7,086 nt of DNA from Actinomycetes bacterium (GCA_030598355.1 JAUVQD010000068.1:1-7086); one strand, 5' to 3'. Shown: positions 1-5,429, numbered from the stretch's first letter. The notes: a model not told the origin generated them from the sequence alone. Translations and numbers: made by a program.

Positions 1-317
1 CCTTCACCGGTTTTCATCTCGGCGATCTTGCCTTCAAACATCACGATGCCGCCGATGATTTGGACATCGAAATGACGCATGCCCAGAACCCGTTTGGCTG
101 TCTCCCGGACGACCGCGAAAGCTTCGGGGAGGAGTTCTTCTAAGGTCTCGCCTTCGCTGTGGCGTTTGTGGAACTCCTCTGTTTTGGCTTTTAGCCCAGA
201 GTCACTAAGAACAGAAATGGTTGGTTCTAACTCGTTTACCTCTTCCACTTTCTGTTCCAGTATCTTAAATTTTTTGTTTTCACCCATCCGTAGGGCGCGA
301 GATAATATATTACGCAT
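1..317 (-). CDS. secA: SecA, preprotein translocase ATPase, N-terminal 105 residues (3' end outside window)
   Basis: SecA is the cytosolic motor that uses ATP to push unfolded preproteins through SecYEG. The visible residues match the family N-terminus. There is an amphipathic start ([17 protein letters not shown]), then the block [26 protein letters not shown] (family LSDxELrxKTxEF), [22 protein letters not shown] and [17 protein letters not shown]. The last block runs into the Walker A motif (MKTGEGKT), which the window edge cuts. The ATG at 315-317 gives the usual family N-terminal length; the inner Met11 would remove the conserved first helix. No clear Shine-Dalgarno lies upstream; the 20 bp before the start are AT-rich. 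The gene follows the DUF5317 gene with no visible terminator, so read-through from the HD-GYP operon is likely. Identity is firm; the start is fairly firm. Confidence 0.96.
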   Translation of the reverse strand, partial: MRNILSRALRMGENKKFKILEQKVEEVNELEPTISVLSDSGLKAKTEEFHKRHSEGETLEELLPEAFAVVRETAKRVLGMRHFDVQIIGGIVMFEGKIAEMKTGE

Positions 318-337
318 AGTAAAATTTTAACATAATT

Positions 338-868
338 TTATTGCGGCGAAGGGAGCCGGTTACGTCGCCGCCCTCTATAGGTCATACCCTGGACCACGAG
401 GATAAAAATTCCGGCGGCCAGAAATATGTCTCCTATGCTAACGAGACCACCTAAAAAACCCGGAAAAGGCCAAGGTATGATATCGCCAAGCCACGGCAGA
501 TTCGTCATTTTTGTCATTTGAATATGCACATGGTCATTGAAACCTACAGGAAAAGCCTCAACCTTGACCGGCATACCGCCGTTGGCCAGAATTACGATGA
601 AGTTCAAAAAGACGCCGGTCATCATTAGGATAATATCGAGGTCGAGTTGGTTTTGTGATAGCGCTACCAGAAGAATAAAATATGAAACAAGCAATATAGA
701 GTAGCCAAAGACATCATAGAAAGCTGAGATGGAGGGCACCAGGGATTGCAAGATAAAGGCCCATATCAATAAATTCATACCAATCAGGTTGACTTTTGAT
801 AAGCGCGTGAGTTTGCCACCGGCCAACCAACCAATAAGTACGCTTAAAATTATGACCTCAAGTAACAT
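338..868 (-). CDS. DUF5317 family integral membrane protein
   Basis: This is a 176-residue membrane protein of unknown function that I assign to DUF5317. About five hydrophobic segments are visible, near residues 2-17, 28-44, 53-70, 77-95 and 143-160. The family-like signature NGGMPV lies at 96-101, just after the fourth segment. A polar stretch with H113 and H115 follows, then LPWLGDIIPWPFPG and SIGDIFLAAG. The C-terminus is basic (RGRRRNR), so it is probably cytoplasmic. The ATG lies only 2 nt after the TAG of the preceding HD gene and has no good ribosome site of its own, which points to translational coupling. The strict coupling to two membrane HD proteins suggests a shared pathway or complex, but no enzymatic motif supports a specific activity. 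Family call fairly confident; function unknown. Confidence 0.8.
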   Translation of the reverse strand: MLLEVIILSVLIGWLAGGKLTRLSKVNLIGMNLLIWAFILQSLVPSISAFYDVFGYSILLVSYFILLVALSQNQLDLDIILMMTGVFLNFIVILANGGMPVKVEAFPVGFNDHVHIQMTKMTNLPWLGDIIPWPFPGFLGGLVSIGDIFLAAGIFILVVQGMTYRGRRRNRLPSPQ

Positions 869-870
869 GG

Positions 871-2148
871 CTAGCTCGCGGTTAGGATCAGCTTATGTTG
901 TCGTCTTAGGACATTTATCAAGGCCCTAAGGACTTTTGGATCGAACTGCAGGGCTTCTTTTTTTAATCTGGCCACTGCTTGGTTGGGAGTTAGTCGTCTC
1001 TCAGCTATTGGTGTCTGAGTGATTTGATCGAAGTAGTTGGCGACAGCGATGATCCTAGCTTCTCTTGGATGTTCAGAATCGATACTTCGTTTATTTGAGT
1101 AAGGCATGTGATGTTTGCGGACTGCGTCGGCGTATTCTTTCAAAAAGTCGACTTGTTCAAGTATCTCCGCGCCTATCTGCGCGTGCGGCACGACATCTTT
1201 ATTCATGCCGCGGGAGTCCAAAGCGGCATCGAAAGAATCTATGTCGAGGCCTAACTTTCCAATATCGTGAAGCATCGCGGCGTACCCAAGTCGTTCCAGG
1301 GTGTCGCCGTATAACCCCATTTCACGGCCGATATCGACAGAGAGGTCAGCAACTCTTTCGCTATGACTTTTGTGGTGATAGTCTTCGACTTGAATCGCGC
1401 GCGTTAGCGCCGAGATAGTATGTTTGTATGTATTCTTTATGTCTAGAAATAACTTAAAGGAGTAGTGGACAACTATCAGGGGCAAGCCGAAGACCACTAA
1501 GCTCCATATGCCCATGGACGGGTACATCATTGAAATCAAAACCCCCACAGATGCCAGGGAAAAATATGTAGAACCCATTAATGTCAACGACCCCAGAAAA
1601 GCTGGAACAAAAGGGGATTCATGCTTCTGATTGACTGATACTTGATCAAGACTGATTTCCAGCAGAAAAAAAGTGAGACAAACCGCGGCGGCCCTCAACA
1701 GATCAAAACTCAGAAGATCCAAAGTATAAGGCGCCGGCGCCGTCACATAGCGACCATTTAGCCAAAAACCGGCTGCGATAACTACAATTGACCTTTGCGC
1801 CAACATATATAGCGGTCGGCCAAGGTCAGGTTTTTGCTGCCGACTGAGAGTTGATATGAGCATGGCGCCTATGGCAATCGTCAGAGCGCTCGGAAGGTCA
1901 AACAAGAGGATTGCCGCTATGACAAGGGACGCATCTAAACTTATGCGGTCTCCGTGGGGAAGTACCACTTCGAATAGGCGAACAAGGGCTACAAGTATCA
2001 TGAAGGCCGCTAATAAAATCTGGCTGAAATCAGCTAGGCGGACATGATAGACAAAAAGGACAAGGCCTACTGAGGCTATGGCAATCCTTAAATACGTCTT
2101 TGAGTCAAACGCTTGATTCATCGAATTGAAGCTGTCCCTTCGTGGCAT
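871..2148 (-). CDS. Membrane protein with degenerate HD-GYP (HD) domain
   Basis: This 425-residue protein has an N-terminal membrane region (hydrophobic segments roughly 19-36, 41-63, 70-100, 118-131, 148-165, 181-209 and 211-232) and a C-terminal HD domain (about 245-415). Phosphohydrolase motifs are present: H262 in HSERV, H294-D295 with K298 in MLHDIGKLG, H322 in HAQIG, and H346-H347. The region that should read HHExxDGxGYP instead reads KHHMPYSNKRS, so the GYP signature is absent. The VADxFDAMT-type motif reads VANYFDQIT, putting Asn371 where the upstream paralogue has a conserved Asp. I chose the ATG at 2146-2148 because a perfect GGAGGTG lies 6-8 nt before it; a TTG 24 nt further upstream would place that site inside the gene. 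The start lies inside the preceding HD-GYP gene (44-nt overlap). Cyclic-di-GMP cleavage is doubtful; a regulatory partner or a phosphohydrolase with another substrate are alternatives. Confidence 0.85.
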   Translation of the reverse strand: MPRRDSFNSMNQAFDSKTYLRIAIASVGLVLFVYHVRLADFSQILLAAFMILVALVRLFEVVLPHGDRISLDASLVIAAILLFDLPSALTIAIGAMLISTLSRQQKPDLGRPLYMLAQRSIVVIAAGFWLNGRYVTAPAPYTLDLLSFDLLRAAAVCLTFFLLEISLDQVSVNQKHESPFVPAFLGSLTLMGSTYFSLASVGVLISMMYPSMGIWSLVVFGLPLIVVHYSFKLFLDIKNTYKHTISALTRAIQVEDYHHKSHSERVADLSVDIGREMGLYGDTLERLGYAAMLHDIGKLGLDIDSFDAALDSRGMNKDVVPHAQIGAEILEQVDFLKEYADAVRKHHMPYSNKRSIDSEHPREARIIAVANYFDQITQTPIAERRLTPNQAVARLKKEALQFDPKVLRALINVLRRQHKLILTAS

Positions 2149-3451
2149 CGGGTTCACCTCCGTCGTAGTCAATAGCTTGAAATAGCGCTCGTACGATTGA
2201 TGGATCGAACTGAATTTCCTGGAAGTCTTTCATCTCCCGGCAAGCCACGTCTATTGGCATAGCCGCCCGGTAAGGTCGTGGAGATGTCATCGCGTCAAAG
2301 GCATCGGCGACCGTCAGGATTCTTGCTAACAAGGGGATCTCCTCGCCTGCGATGCCGTCAGGATATCCGGAGCCATCGAAATTCTCGTGATGATGGAATA
2401 TGGGCGGGATAACTTTGCTTAAGAACTTGATCTCCATGAGAATGAGCGCACCCCATTCCGGGTGAAGTTTAATTCTTTGATACTCGTCTTCTGTTAATCT
2501 GGTCGGTTTTCTCAGGATATGCCGGGCAGTACCGATCTTGCCGATATCGTGCAGGATTCCAGCATAACGGAGCGTTTCCAGGTGTTCTTCCTTTAGTTTG
2601 AGCTGTTGTCCAATGCGTTGCGCTAAGCGCGATACTCGCTCCGAATGGCCTCTTGTATAAGGGTCCTTGGCCTCAAGCGCTGCTATCAATGATCTGACGG
2701 TGTCTAGATAAGCGTCGCGCAGGCGCATATAGACCTGAAAAGTCTGTCTCGCGACAATCAATGGTAAAAGAATTAGAAGGACACCTATCAAGCCAACAGT
2801 CATGCTGATTTGAGCGACTGCCAGGCCTAATGGCGCCAAAGCGAAATAATTTGGGATAGCCCATTTGACATTGACCAGCCAAACGCTAAAGGGCGACATA
2901 TCTTCCGCTAGACCAATGACGGTTGAAACTAGAATCGTATTACTTAGAAAAAATGTAACAATCGCCACGGTTATCGGAAATAAAACCATGGGGAAATCAT
3001 TGACGACAAAAGGTCTGTTTAAGCTTATTAGAATCGGTCCTCCGGCCGCCACGTAAGCTAAACCCGTGGCTCCGGTGGTCAGGGCATATTGTGAACCATT
3101 GAAAAGCCAACGATGCGGGTGTGTACCCTTTTTTATGTCTCTCCAGATGGCGGCTCCAAAAACAGAAGCCAGAGCCGGCATTGCCGGCCCGAATAATATT
3201 GTGGCGGCTAAAATAAGCGTGAATGTTACCGAAACCGCGCCGGCTTTAGGTAGGTCAATACAGAAATTCTCAGCTAAGAAAATAACAAGACTAAAAAAGA
3301 GAAACTGGGGCCAACTGAAGAAAAAGCGACCCGGCCAAAAAAGAAAGATGAAAAGGCCAAGAGTCGCGACCAGCAATGCGGATACGAAAATCAACAGCTC
3401 TCGCGAGAGGGCCGGTTCTTTTGTTCGCCTTAAAGATTGATCGATTCCCAC
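2105..3451 (-). CDS. Membrane-anchored HD-GYP domain protein, probable cyclic-di-GMP phosphodiesterase
   Basis: This 448-residue protein has an N-terminal multi-helix membrane module (segments near 19-40, 48-64, 71-101, 120-140, 155-182 and 198-235), a linking helix (236-262) and a complete HD-GYP domain (about 255-428). The signature residues are all present: H269 in GHSERV, H301-D302 with K305 (HDIGKIG), H330 in LHPEWG, HHHENFDGSGYPDG at 353-366 with GYP at 362-364, and D383 in VADAFDAMTSPRPYR. HD-GYP proteins of this type hydrolyse cyclic-di-GMP to pGpG or GMP. There is no GGDEF, PAS or response-regulator domain, so sensing probably occurs through the membrane module. The GTG start directly follows an in-frame TAA, so it is the first possible start; its ribosome site is weak. 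A start a few codons downstream cannot be excluded. It heads the coupled HD/DUF5317 set. Substrate and signal are inferred from the family. Confidence 0.92.
   Translation of the reverse strand: MGIDQSLRRTKEPALSRELLIFVSALLVATLGLFIFLFWPGRFFFSWPQFLFFSLVIFLAENFCIDLPKAGAVSVTFTLILAATILFGPAMPALASVFGAAIWRDIKKGTHPHRWLFNGSQYALTTGATGLAYVAAGGPILISLNRPFVVNDFPMVLFPITVAIVTFFLSNTILVSTVIGLAEDMSPFSVWLVNVKWAIPNYFALAPLGLAVAQISMTVGLIGVLLILLPLIVARQTFQVYMRLRDAYLDTVRSLIAALEAKDPYTRGHSERVSRLAQRIGQQLKLKEEHLETLRYAGILHDIGKIGTARHILRKPTRLTEDEYQRIKLHPEWGALILMEIKFLSKVIPPIFHHHENFDGSGYPDGIAGEEIPLLARILTVADAFDAMTSPRPYRAAMPIDVACREMKDFQEIQFDPSIVRALFQAIDYDGGEPDATKGQLQFDESSV
2155..2161 (-). promoter_or_regulatory. Strong ribosome binding site for the degenerate HD gene
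   Basis: The minus strand reads GGAGGTG, followed by AACCCG and then ATG at 2146-2148. It is an almost perfect Shine-Dalgarno with ideal spacing, lying within the last codons of the upstream HD-GYP gene. It fixes the start of the downstream gene and shows that the overlap is genuine. Confidence 0.8.
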
Positions 3452-3469
3452 TTAAAATCCCACTTTTGG

Positions 3470-3504
3470 CTCCAATAAGATTCTTACCAATTACCGACTC
3501 CAAT
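3470..3504 (-). repeat. Three short ATTGG direct repeats before the HD-GYP gene
   Basis: On the minus strand ATTGGAG occurs at 3498-3504 and again at 3470-3476, with a shorter ATTGG at 3487-3491 between them. The starts are 13 and 15 nt apart. They lie in the 91-nt gap between the small peptide gene and the HD-GYP start. They could be a binding site or chance; no known factor is implied. Confidence 0.3.
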
Positions 3505-3542
3505 TACATAAAAAGAGGACCGACACCCGCGTACTCAACTAA

Positions 3543-3620
3543 CTACCAGCGCCATCCGGCGCCGCCGCCTAGTACAAGCGCGGCTAAACTCGTAAGCAAT
3601 ACAATGATTTTAGTTTTCAT
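3543..3620 (-). CDS. 25-residue hydrophobic peptide ending in GWRW (unrecognised; possible secreted signal or small membrane protein)
   Basis: This very short ORF reads MKTKIIVLLTSLAALVL followed by GGG and then AGWRW, and ends at TAG. Translation is supported by a near-perfect AAGGAGG placed 9 nt before the ATG. The layout is that of a signal peptide or single-span peptide: two lysines at the N-terminus, an uninterrupted hydrophobic core at residues 5-17, a glycine run (18-20) and an aromatic-basic tail. By the positive-inside rule the tail would face outside. Gly19-Gly20-Ala21 would suit signal peptidase I, which would release GWRW; this is an inference. It lies 91 nt upstream of the membrane HD-GYP gene on the same strand, with a sigma-28-like promoter in front. 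I do not recognise a family. It could be a pheromone-like signal, a small subunit of the membrane HD proteins, or a leader peptide whose translation affects the downstream genes. Confidence 0.68.
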   Translation of the reverse strand: MKTKIIVLLTSLAALVLGGGAGWRW

Positions 3621-3629
3621 GGAAGAGGG

Positions 3630-3636
3630 CCTCCTT
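3630..3636 (-). promoter_or_regulatory. Strong ribosome binding site for the 25-residue peptide
   Basis: The minus strand reads AAGGAGG, with 9 nt between GGAGG and the ATG at 3618-3620. It is the main evidence that the peptide is translated, since the nearest other start (the HD-GYP GTG at 3451) is far too distant to use it. Confidence 0.8.
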
Positions 3637-3678
3637 TGCTGGAAGTCTTCTTCCCAAGCCGCTAGTATTGGAAAGTAA

Positions 3679-3706
3679 TTATCCGCTTCGCTAAAATCCT
3701 TGATTA
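3679..3706 (-). promoter_or_regulatory. Candidate sigma-28 (FliA/SigD)-type promoter for the peptide/HD-GYP operon
   Basis: The minus strand has GCGGATAA at 3679-3686, which matches the flagellar-sigma -10 box GCCGATAA at 7 of 8 positions. TAAT lies at 3703-3706, where TAAA is expected, with a 16-nt spacer (the consensus is about 15). Transcription would start near 3671, giving a leader of about 50 nt before the peptide ATG. A sigma-A reading (GATAAT as -10) lacks a good -35. The call is by eye and remains tentative. Confidence 0.38.
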
Positions 3707-3736
3707 ATGACCTACCTTTTTGGATGCCGGTCCAAG

Positions 3737-4381
3737 CTAATTTATTGCTAATTTGCGGTTGATCGCGGAAAGAGAGGCCTTGATGACTGCATCATCCTCG
3801 TTACCCTTAACCACCGCTGATCCCGAAAATACTTCTTCACCTGCCCTTGATATTGCCGATACCAAAACCAGGGCAACACTGCCTTGGCCTGTTGGAACAA
3901 TTGATAAATGTTCTAATGCGAACGTAAGTTGTGATTGCTTGAGTTTTGACGCGGCATCTAGTGTAGCCAACGCCGCTAATCGAAGGCGCTCATTCTTGGA
4001 AGAAGAGCCTCTTACCGTACTTGTTTCCTGGCGACCATTTTGTTCTAGAGAAATTTCAAAAGTAGTTTCATCGCCTCTTATTCTGAAAGCGATATCGTTT
4101 ATCTTCAAACGCCCTAATTTGTGGACCACTGGTTCGGAGTCACTGTTTATTTGAGCGATACTGATCTTTTTGTGATCAATCGGGAGGGAGTAGCGCGCCA
4201 TCAGCAGTGATTCAATATCCCTGACTATCTGCCGGGGCGCTCTTTGGCCTGAGGCTAGAACGTGAAGCTCCAATATCTCGTGCTCTTTGCCGTAGACAAC
4301 GCGGGTTGCTTCAATTTCCGGGATTTGGCAAAGCCTACGCTCAATCTCTTTCCTGTCCACTACTTGGGATTGAGAACCCAT
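3737..4381 (-). CDS. Unrecognised soluble protein with an internally duplicated C-terminal domain
   Basis: This 214-residue protein has no signal peptide or membrane segment. Residues 10-77 look like a small alpha/beta domain (EIERRLCQIPEIEATRVVY, then EILELHVLASGQRAPRQIVR and a strand at KKISIAQ), reminiscent of ferredoxin-like dimerisation folds. The rest appears to be two copies of one unit, about 90-147 and 153-211. Each copy has beta strands, an NGRQET- or RAGEEV-type turn, then an acidic/basic helix (NERLRLAALATLDAASKL versus EDDAVIKASLSAINRKL). The repeat pattern recalls the LeuA regulatory domain, but only as a resemblance. The ATG has AAGGA 7 nt upstream. It stands between hpf and the peptide/HD-GYP operon behind its own long leader. 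A cytosolic regulatory or ligand-sensing role is possible; I cannot assign a function. Confidence 0.78.
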   Translation of the reverse strand: MGSQSQVVDRKEIERRLCQIPEIEATRVVYGKEHEILELHVLASGQRAPRQIVRDIESLLMARYSLPIDHKKISIAQINSDSEPVVHKLGRLKINDIAFRIRGDETTFEISLEQNGRQETSTVRGSSSKNERLRLAALATLDAASKLKQSQLTFALEHLSIVPTGQGSVALVLVSAISRAGEEVFSGSAVVKGNEDDAVIKASLSAINRKLAIN

Positions 4382-4402
4382 ATTATCATCCTTGCTGTGA
4401 CG

Positions 4403-4426
4403 GTTACCTGATCCAGATCAAGTAAC
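4403..4426 (-). promoter_or_regulatory. 24-bp near-perfect dyad, FNR/CRP-box-like, in the leader of the 214-residue protein gene
   Basis: On the minus strand the arms GTTACTTGATC and GATCAGGTAAC flank TG and match except at one position, which would be a G-U pair in RNA. The core is TTGAT-N4-ATCAG, 9 of 10 matches to the FNR-family site TTGAT-N4-ATCAA. It starts 22 nt before the ATG. It could be an operator or an mRNA hairpin (10-bp stem, CTGG loop). No T-run follows, so it is not a standard terminator. Confidence 0.5.
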
Positions 4427-4459
4427 TAACCCAATTACGAAACGTGCAACTTTGGGTTA
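4427..4459. repeat. 8-bp perfect inverted repeat with a 17-nt spacer
   Basis: TAACCCAA at 4427-4434 and TTGGGTTA at 4452-4459 are perfect inverted copies, and they directly abut the FNR-like dyad. In the transcript they could form a second hairpin, making a structured leader of about 60 nt before the 214-residue protein gene. I see no match to a riboswitch class I know. Confidence 0.45.
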
Positions 4460-4490
4460 AACTATTATCAAATCTACTTTTACCGCTATT

Positions 4491-4519
4491 AGGCTAGCTT
4501 AGTAGCGCAAACCTGTCAA
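4491..4519 (-). promoter_or_regulatory. Candidate sigma-A promoter after hpf
   Basis: The minus strand has a perfect TTGACA (4514-4519), a 17-nt spacer, and TAGCCT (4491-4496), only 3 of 6 to TATAAT. A perfect TATAAT lies slightly upstream at 4529-4534 but lacks a good -35. Either could drive the 214-residue protein gene, leaving a leader of 100 nt or more that contains the two inverted repeats. Confidence 0.4.
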
Positions 4520-4568
4520 TGGCTTTGTATTATAGACAAGTACTACTTAATGAGTTGCGGCCAAATTT

Positions 4569-5111
4569 TTAAGTTGGTTCGATTAGACCGTAGTTTTGAT
4601 CCCGACGCTTGTATACAACATTAATTGCTTCGGAATCCGAGTTTGTGAAGACAAAAAAATTATGACCGAGTAAGTCCATTTGGAGCGCTGCTTCTTCCGG
4701 GGTCATTGGTTTAAAATCCATTTTCTTAACCCTGACTATTCCTTCTTCTTCCTCAGTCTCGTGCCTTGTCTCCGGAGGCCTGGAGTTATGGTTTTTACGC
4801 GCCGTCGAACTTCTATATCTTTTGTTTTTATACTTCTTGATCTGCCTTTCAAGCTTGTGCACAACGCCATCGACCGAGGCATGCATGTCAGACGAAGTGT
4901 CTTTGGCGCGGATCAACGGGCCCTTAGTAAAGAGCGTGACCTCGATTGTTTTGTTCTCAGCTATACTGGGATTCTTTTCAACGTGTAGTTCAACTTCAGC
5001 CTCTTTTATTTGACCTTCAAAAAAACGATCGAGTCGGCTTACTTTTTCATCGATATACTCTTTGATTACGGGGTCGATATGTATGTTCTTTCCTCTATGT
5101 CTGATTTCCAT
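4569..5111 (-). CDS. hpf: Long-form ribosome hibernation promoting factor
   Basis: This 180-residue long HPF protein dimerises 70S ribosomes into inactive 100S particles in stationary phase or stress. The N-terminal S30AE/YfiA domain (about 1-100) begins MEIRHRGKNIHIDPVIKEY and includes VSRLDRFF and the basic VHKLERQIKKYKNKR. A charged linker with many Glu residues follows. The C-terminal dimerisation domain carries VRVKKMDFKPMTPEEAALQM, then LLGHNFFVF and finally NVVYKRRDQNYGLIEP, all hallmark family motifs. I chose the ATG at 5109-5111, which has GGAGG 4 nt upstream and matches the family N-terminus. A GTG 18 nt further upstream would add six atypical residues and engulf the ribosome site. 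Position near secA is conserved in Gram-positive bacteria; here five genes are inserted between them. Confidence 0.96.
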   Translation of the reverse strand: MEIRHRGKNIHIDPVIKEYIDEKVSRLDRFFEGQIKEAEVELHVEKNPSIAENKTIEVTLFTKGPLIRAKDTSSDMHASVDGVVHKLERQIKKYKNKRYRSSTARKNHNSRPPETRHETEEEEGIVRVKKMDFKPMTPEEAALQMDLLGHNFFVFTNSDSEAINVVYKRRDQNYGLIEPT

Positions 5112-5115
5112 AAAA

Positions 5116-5120
5116 CCTCC
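5116..5120 (-). promoter_or_regulatory. Ribosome binding site deciding the hpf start
   Basis: The minus strand reads GGAGG, then TTTT and ATG. The 4-nt spacing is slightly tight, but it is the only good site and supports the ATG at 5109-5111 over the upstream GTG. Confidence 0.7.
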
Positions 5121-5165
5121 AACTATCACATCAACAAATTATTTGAGATGAGTTTTTTAATAGAC

Positions 5166-5191
5166 ATTCCCTTTTTTTACTTTAAGAGAAC
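5166..5191 (-). promoter_or_regulatory. Candidate general-stress (SigB-type) promoter for hpf
   Basis: The minus strand has GGGAAT (5166-5171), 5 of 6 to the SigB -10 GGGTAT, and GTTCTC (5186-5191), 3 of 6 to GTTTAA, with a 14-nt spacer. hpf homologues in Bacillus and Listeria are known to be under SigB control, which makes this plausible. The same stretch also offers a weak sigma-A pair (TTAAAG, 17 nt, TATTAA), so the assignment is open. Confidence 0.33.
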
Positions 5192-5203
5192 CAAGAATTA
5201 ATT

Positions 5204-5392
5204 TTAGCTGTTTTCTCCGCTCTTAAACAAGAGCAAATGTGTAGTTAGCATTTTTTGGGCAATGTCTACGGACTTAACTTTGTAGCTGCCCGAGGCGATG
5301 TTTTCTTTCAGTACGCGCAGGTGGGTCTGGGCTGTATTGTTTTTCGTATTATTCTCAAATCTGTGTAAATCTTGTAATTGGTACTCTGCCAT
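5204..5392 (-). CDS. Short FlgM-like protein (putative anti-sigma-28 factor)
   Basis: The 62 residues include HLRVLKENIASGSYKVKSVD at about 24-43, continuing IAQKML. This matches the C-terminal sigma-binding part of FlgM proteins (pattern xVxxLKxxIxSGxYxVxxxxIAxKML). FlgM binds and holds back the flagellar sigma factor FliA/SigD until it is exported. Typical FlgM is about 90-100 residues; this one lacks much of the disordered N-terminal part. It is not obviously broken, since the ATG follows an in-frame TGA four codons upstream and the protein ends cleanly. The ribosome site is weak. It sits just after comF, as flgM does in Bacillus, and a sigma-28-like promoter precedes it, fitting the known self-regulation of flgM. 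No other flagellar gene is in the window, so its partner and any link to motility are inferred. Confidence 0.6.
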   Translation of the reverse strand: MAEYQLQDLHRFENNTKNNTAQTHLRVLKENIASGSYKVKSVDIAQKMLTTHLLLFKSGENS

Positions 5393-5429
5393 TTTTTGGT
5401 CTCACTCTTTCTTTATTGCTTTTGAGATT

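Noticed and set aside
79..330. Plus-strand open frame opposite secA
   Set aside because: The minus strand clearly encodes the SecA N-terminus; this is its mirror frame.
2149..2172. TTG start at 2172 for the degenerate HD gene
   Set aside because: It would put the perfect GGAGGTG inside the coding region; the ATG at 2146-2148 uses that site correctly.
3066..3440. Plus-strand open frame opposite the HD-GYP gene
   Set aside because: It is antisense to a well-supported membrane coding region, has basic low-information composition, and shows no domain or ribosome site.
3452..3736. Cyclic-di-GMP riboswitch upstream of the HD-GYP gene
   Set aside because: I looked for GEMM-I or GEMM-II core elements on the minus strand between the 214-residue protein gene and the HD-GYP gene and saw none; the space is taken up by the peptide gene and its leader.
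3753..4154. Plus-strand open frame opposite the 214-residue protein gene
   Set aside because: It is antisense to a convincing coding frame with a ribosome site and an internal repeat; the plus-strand translation has no recognisable features.
4569..4600. Rho-independent terminator after hpf
   Set aside because: Only a weak CCAA/TTGG pairing exists around the stop codon, with no GC-rich stem and no useful T-run.
5112..5129. GTG start at 5129 for hpf
   Set aside because: It adds six residues not typical of the family and absorbs the GGAGG site; the ATG at 5109-5111 matches the family N-terminus.
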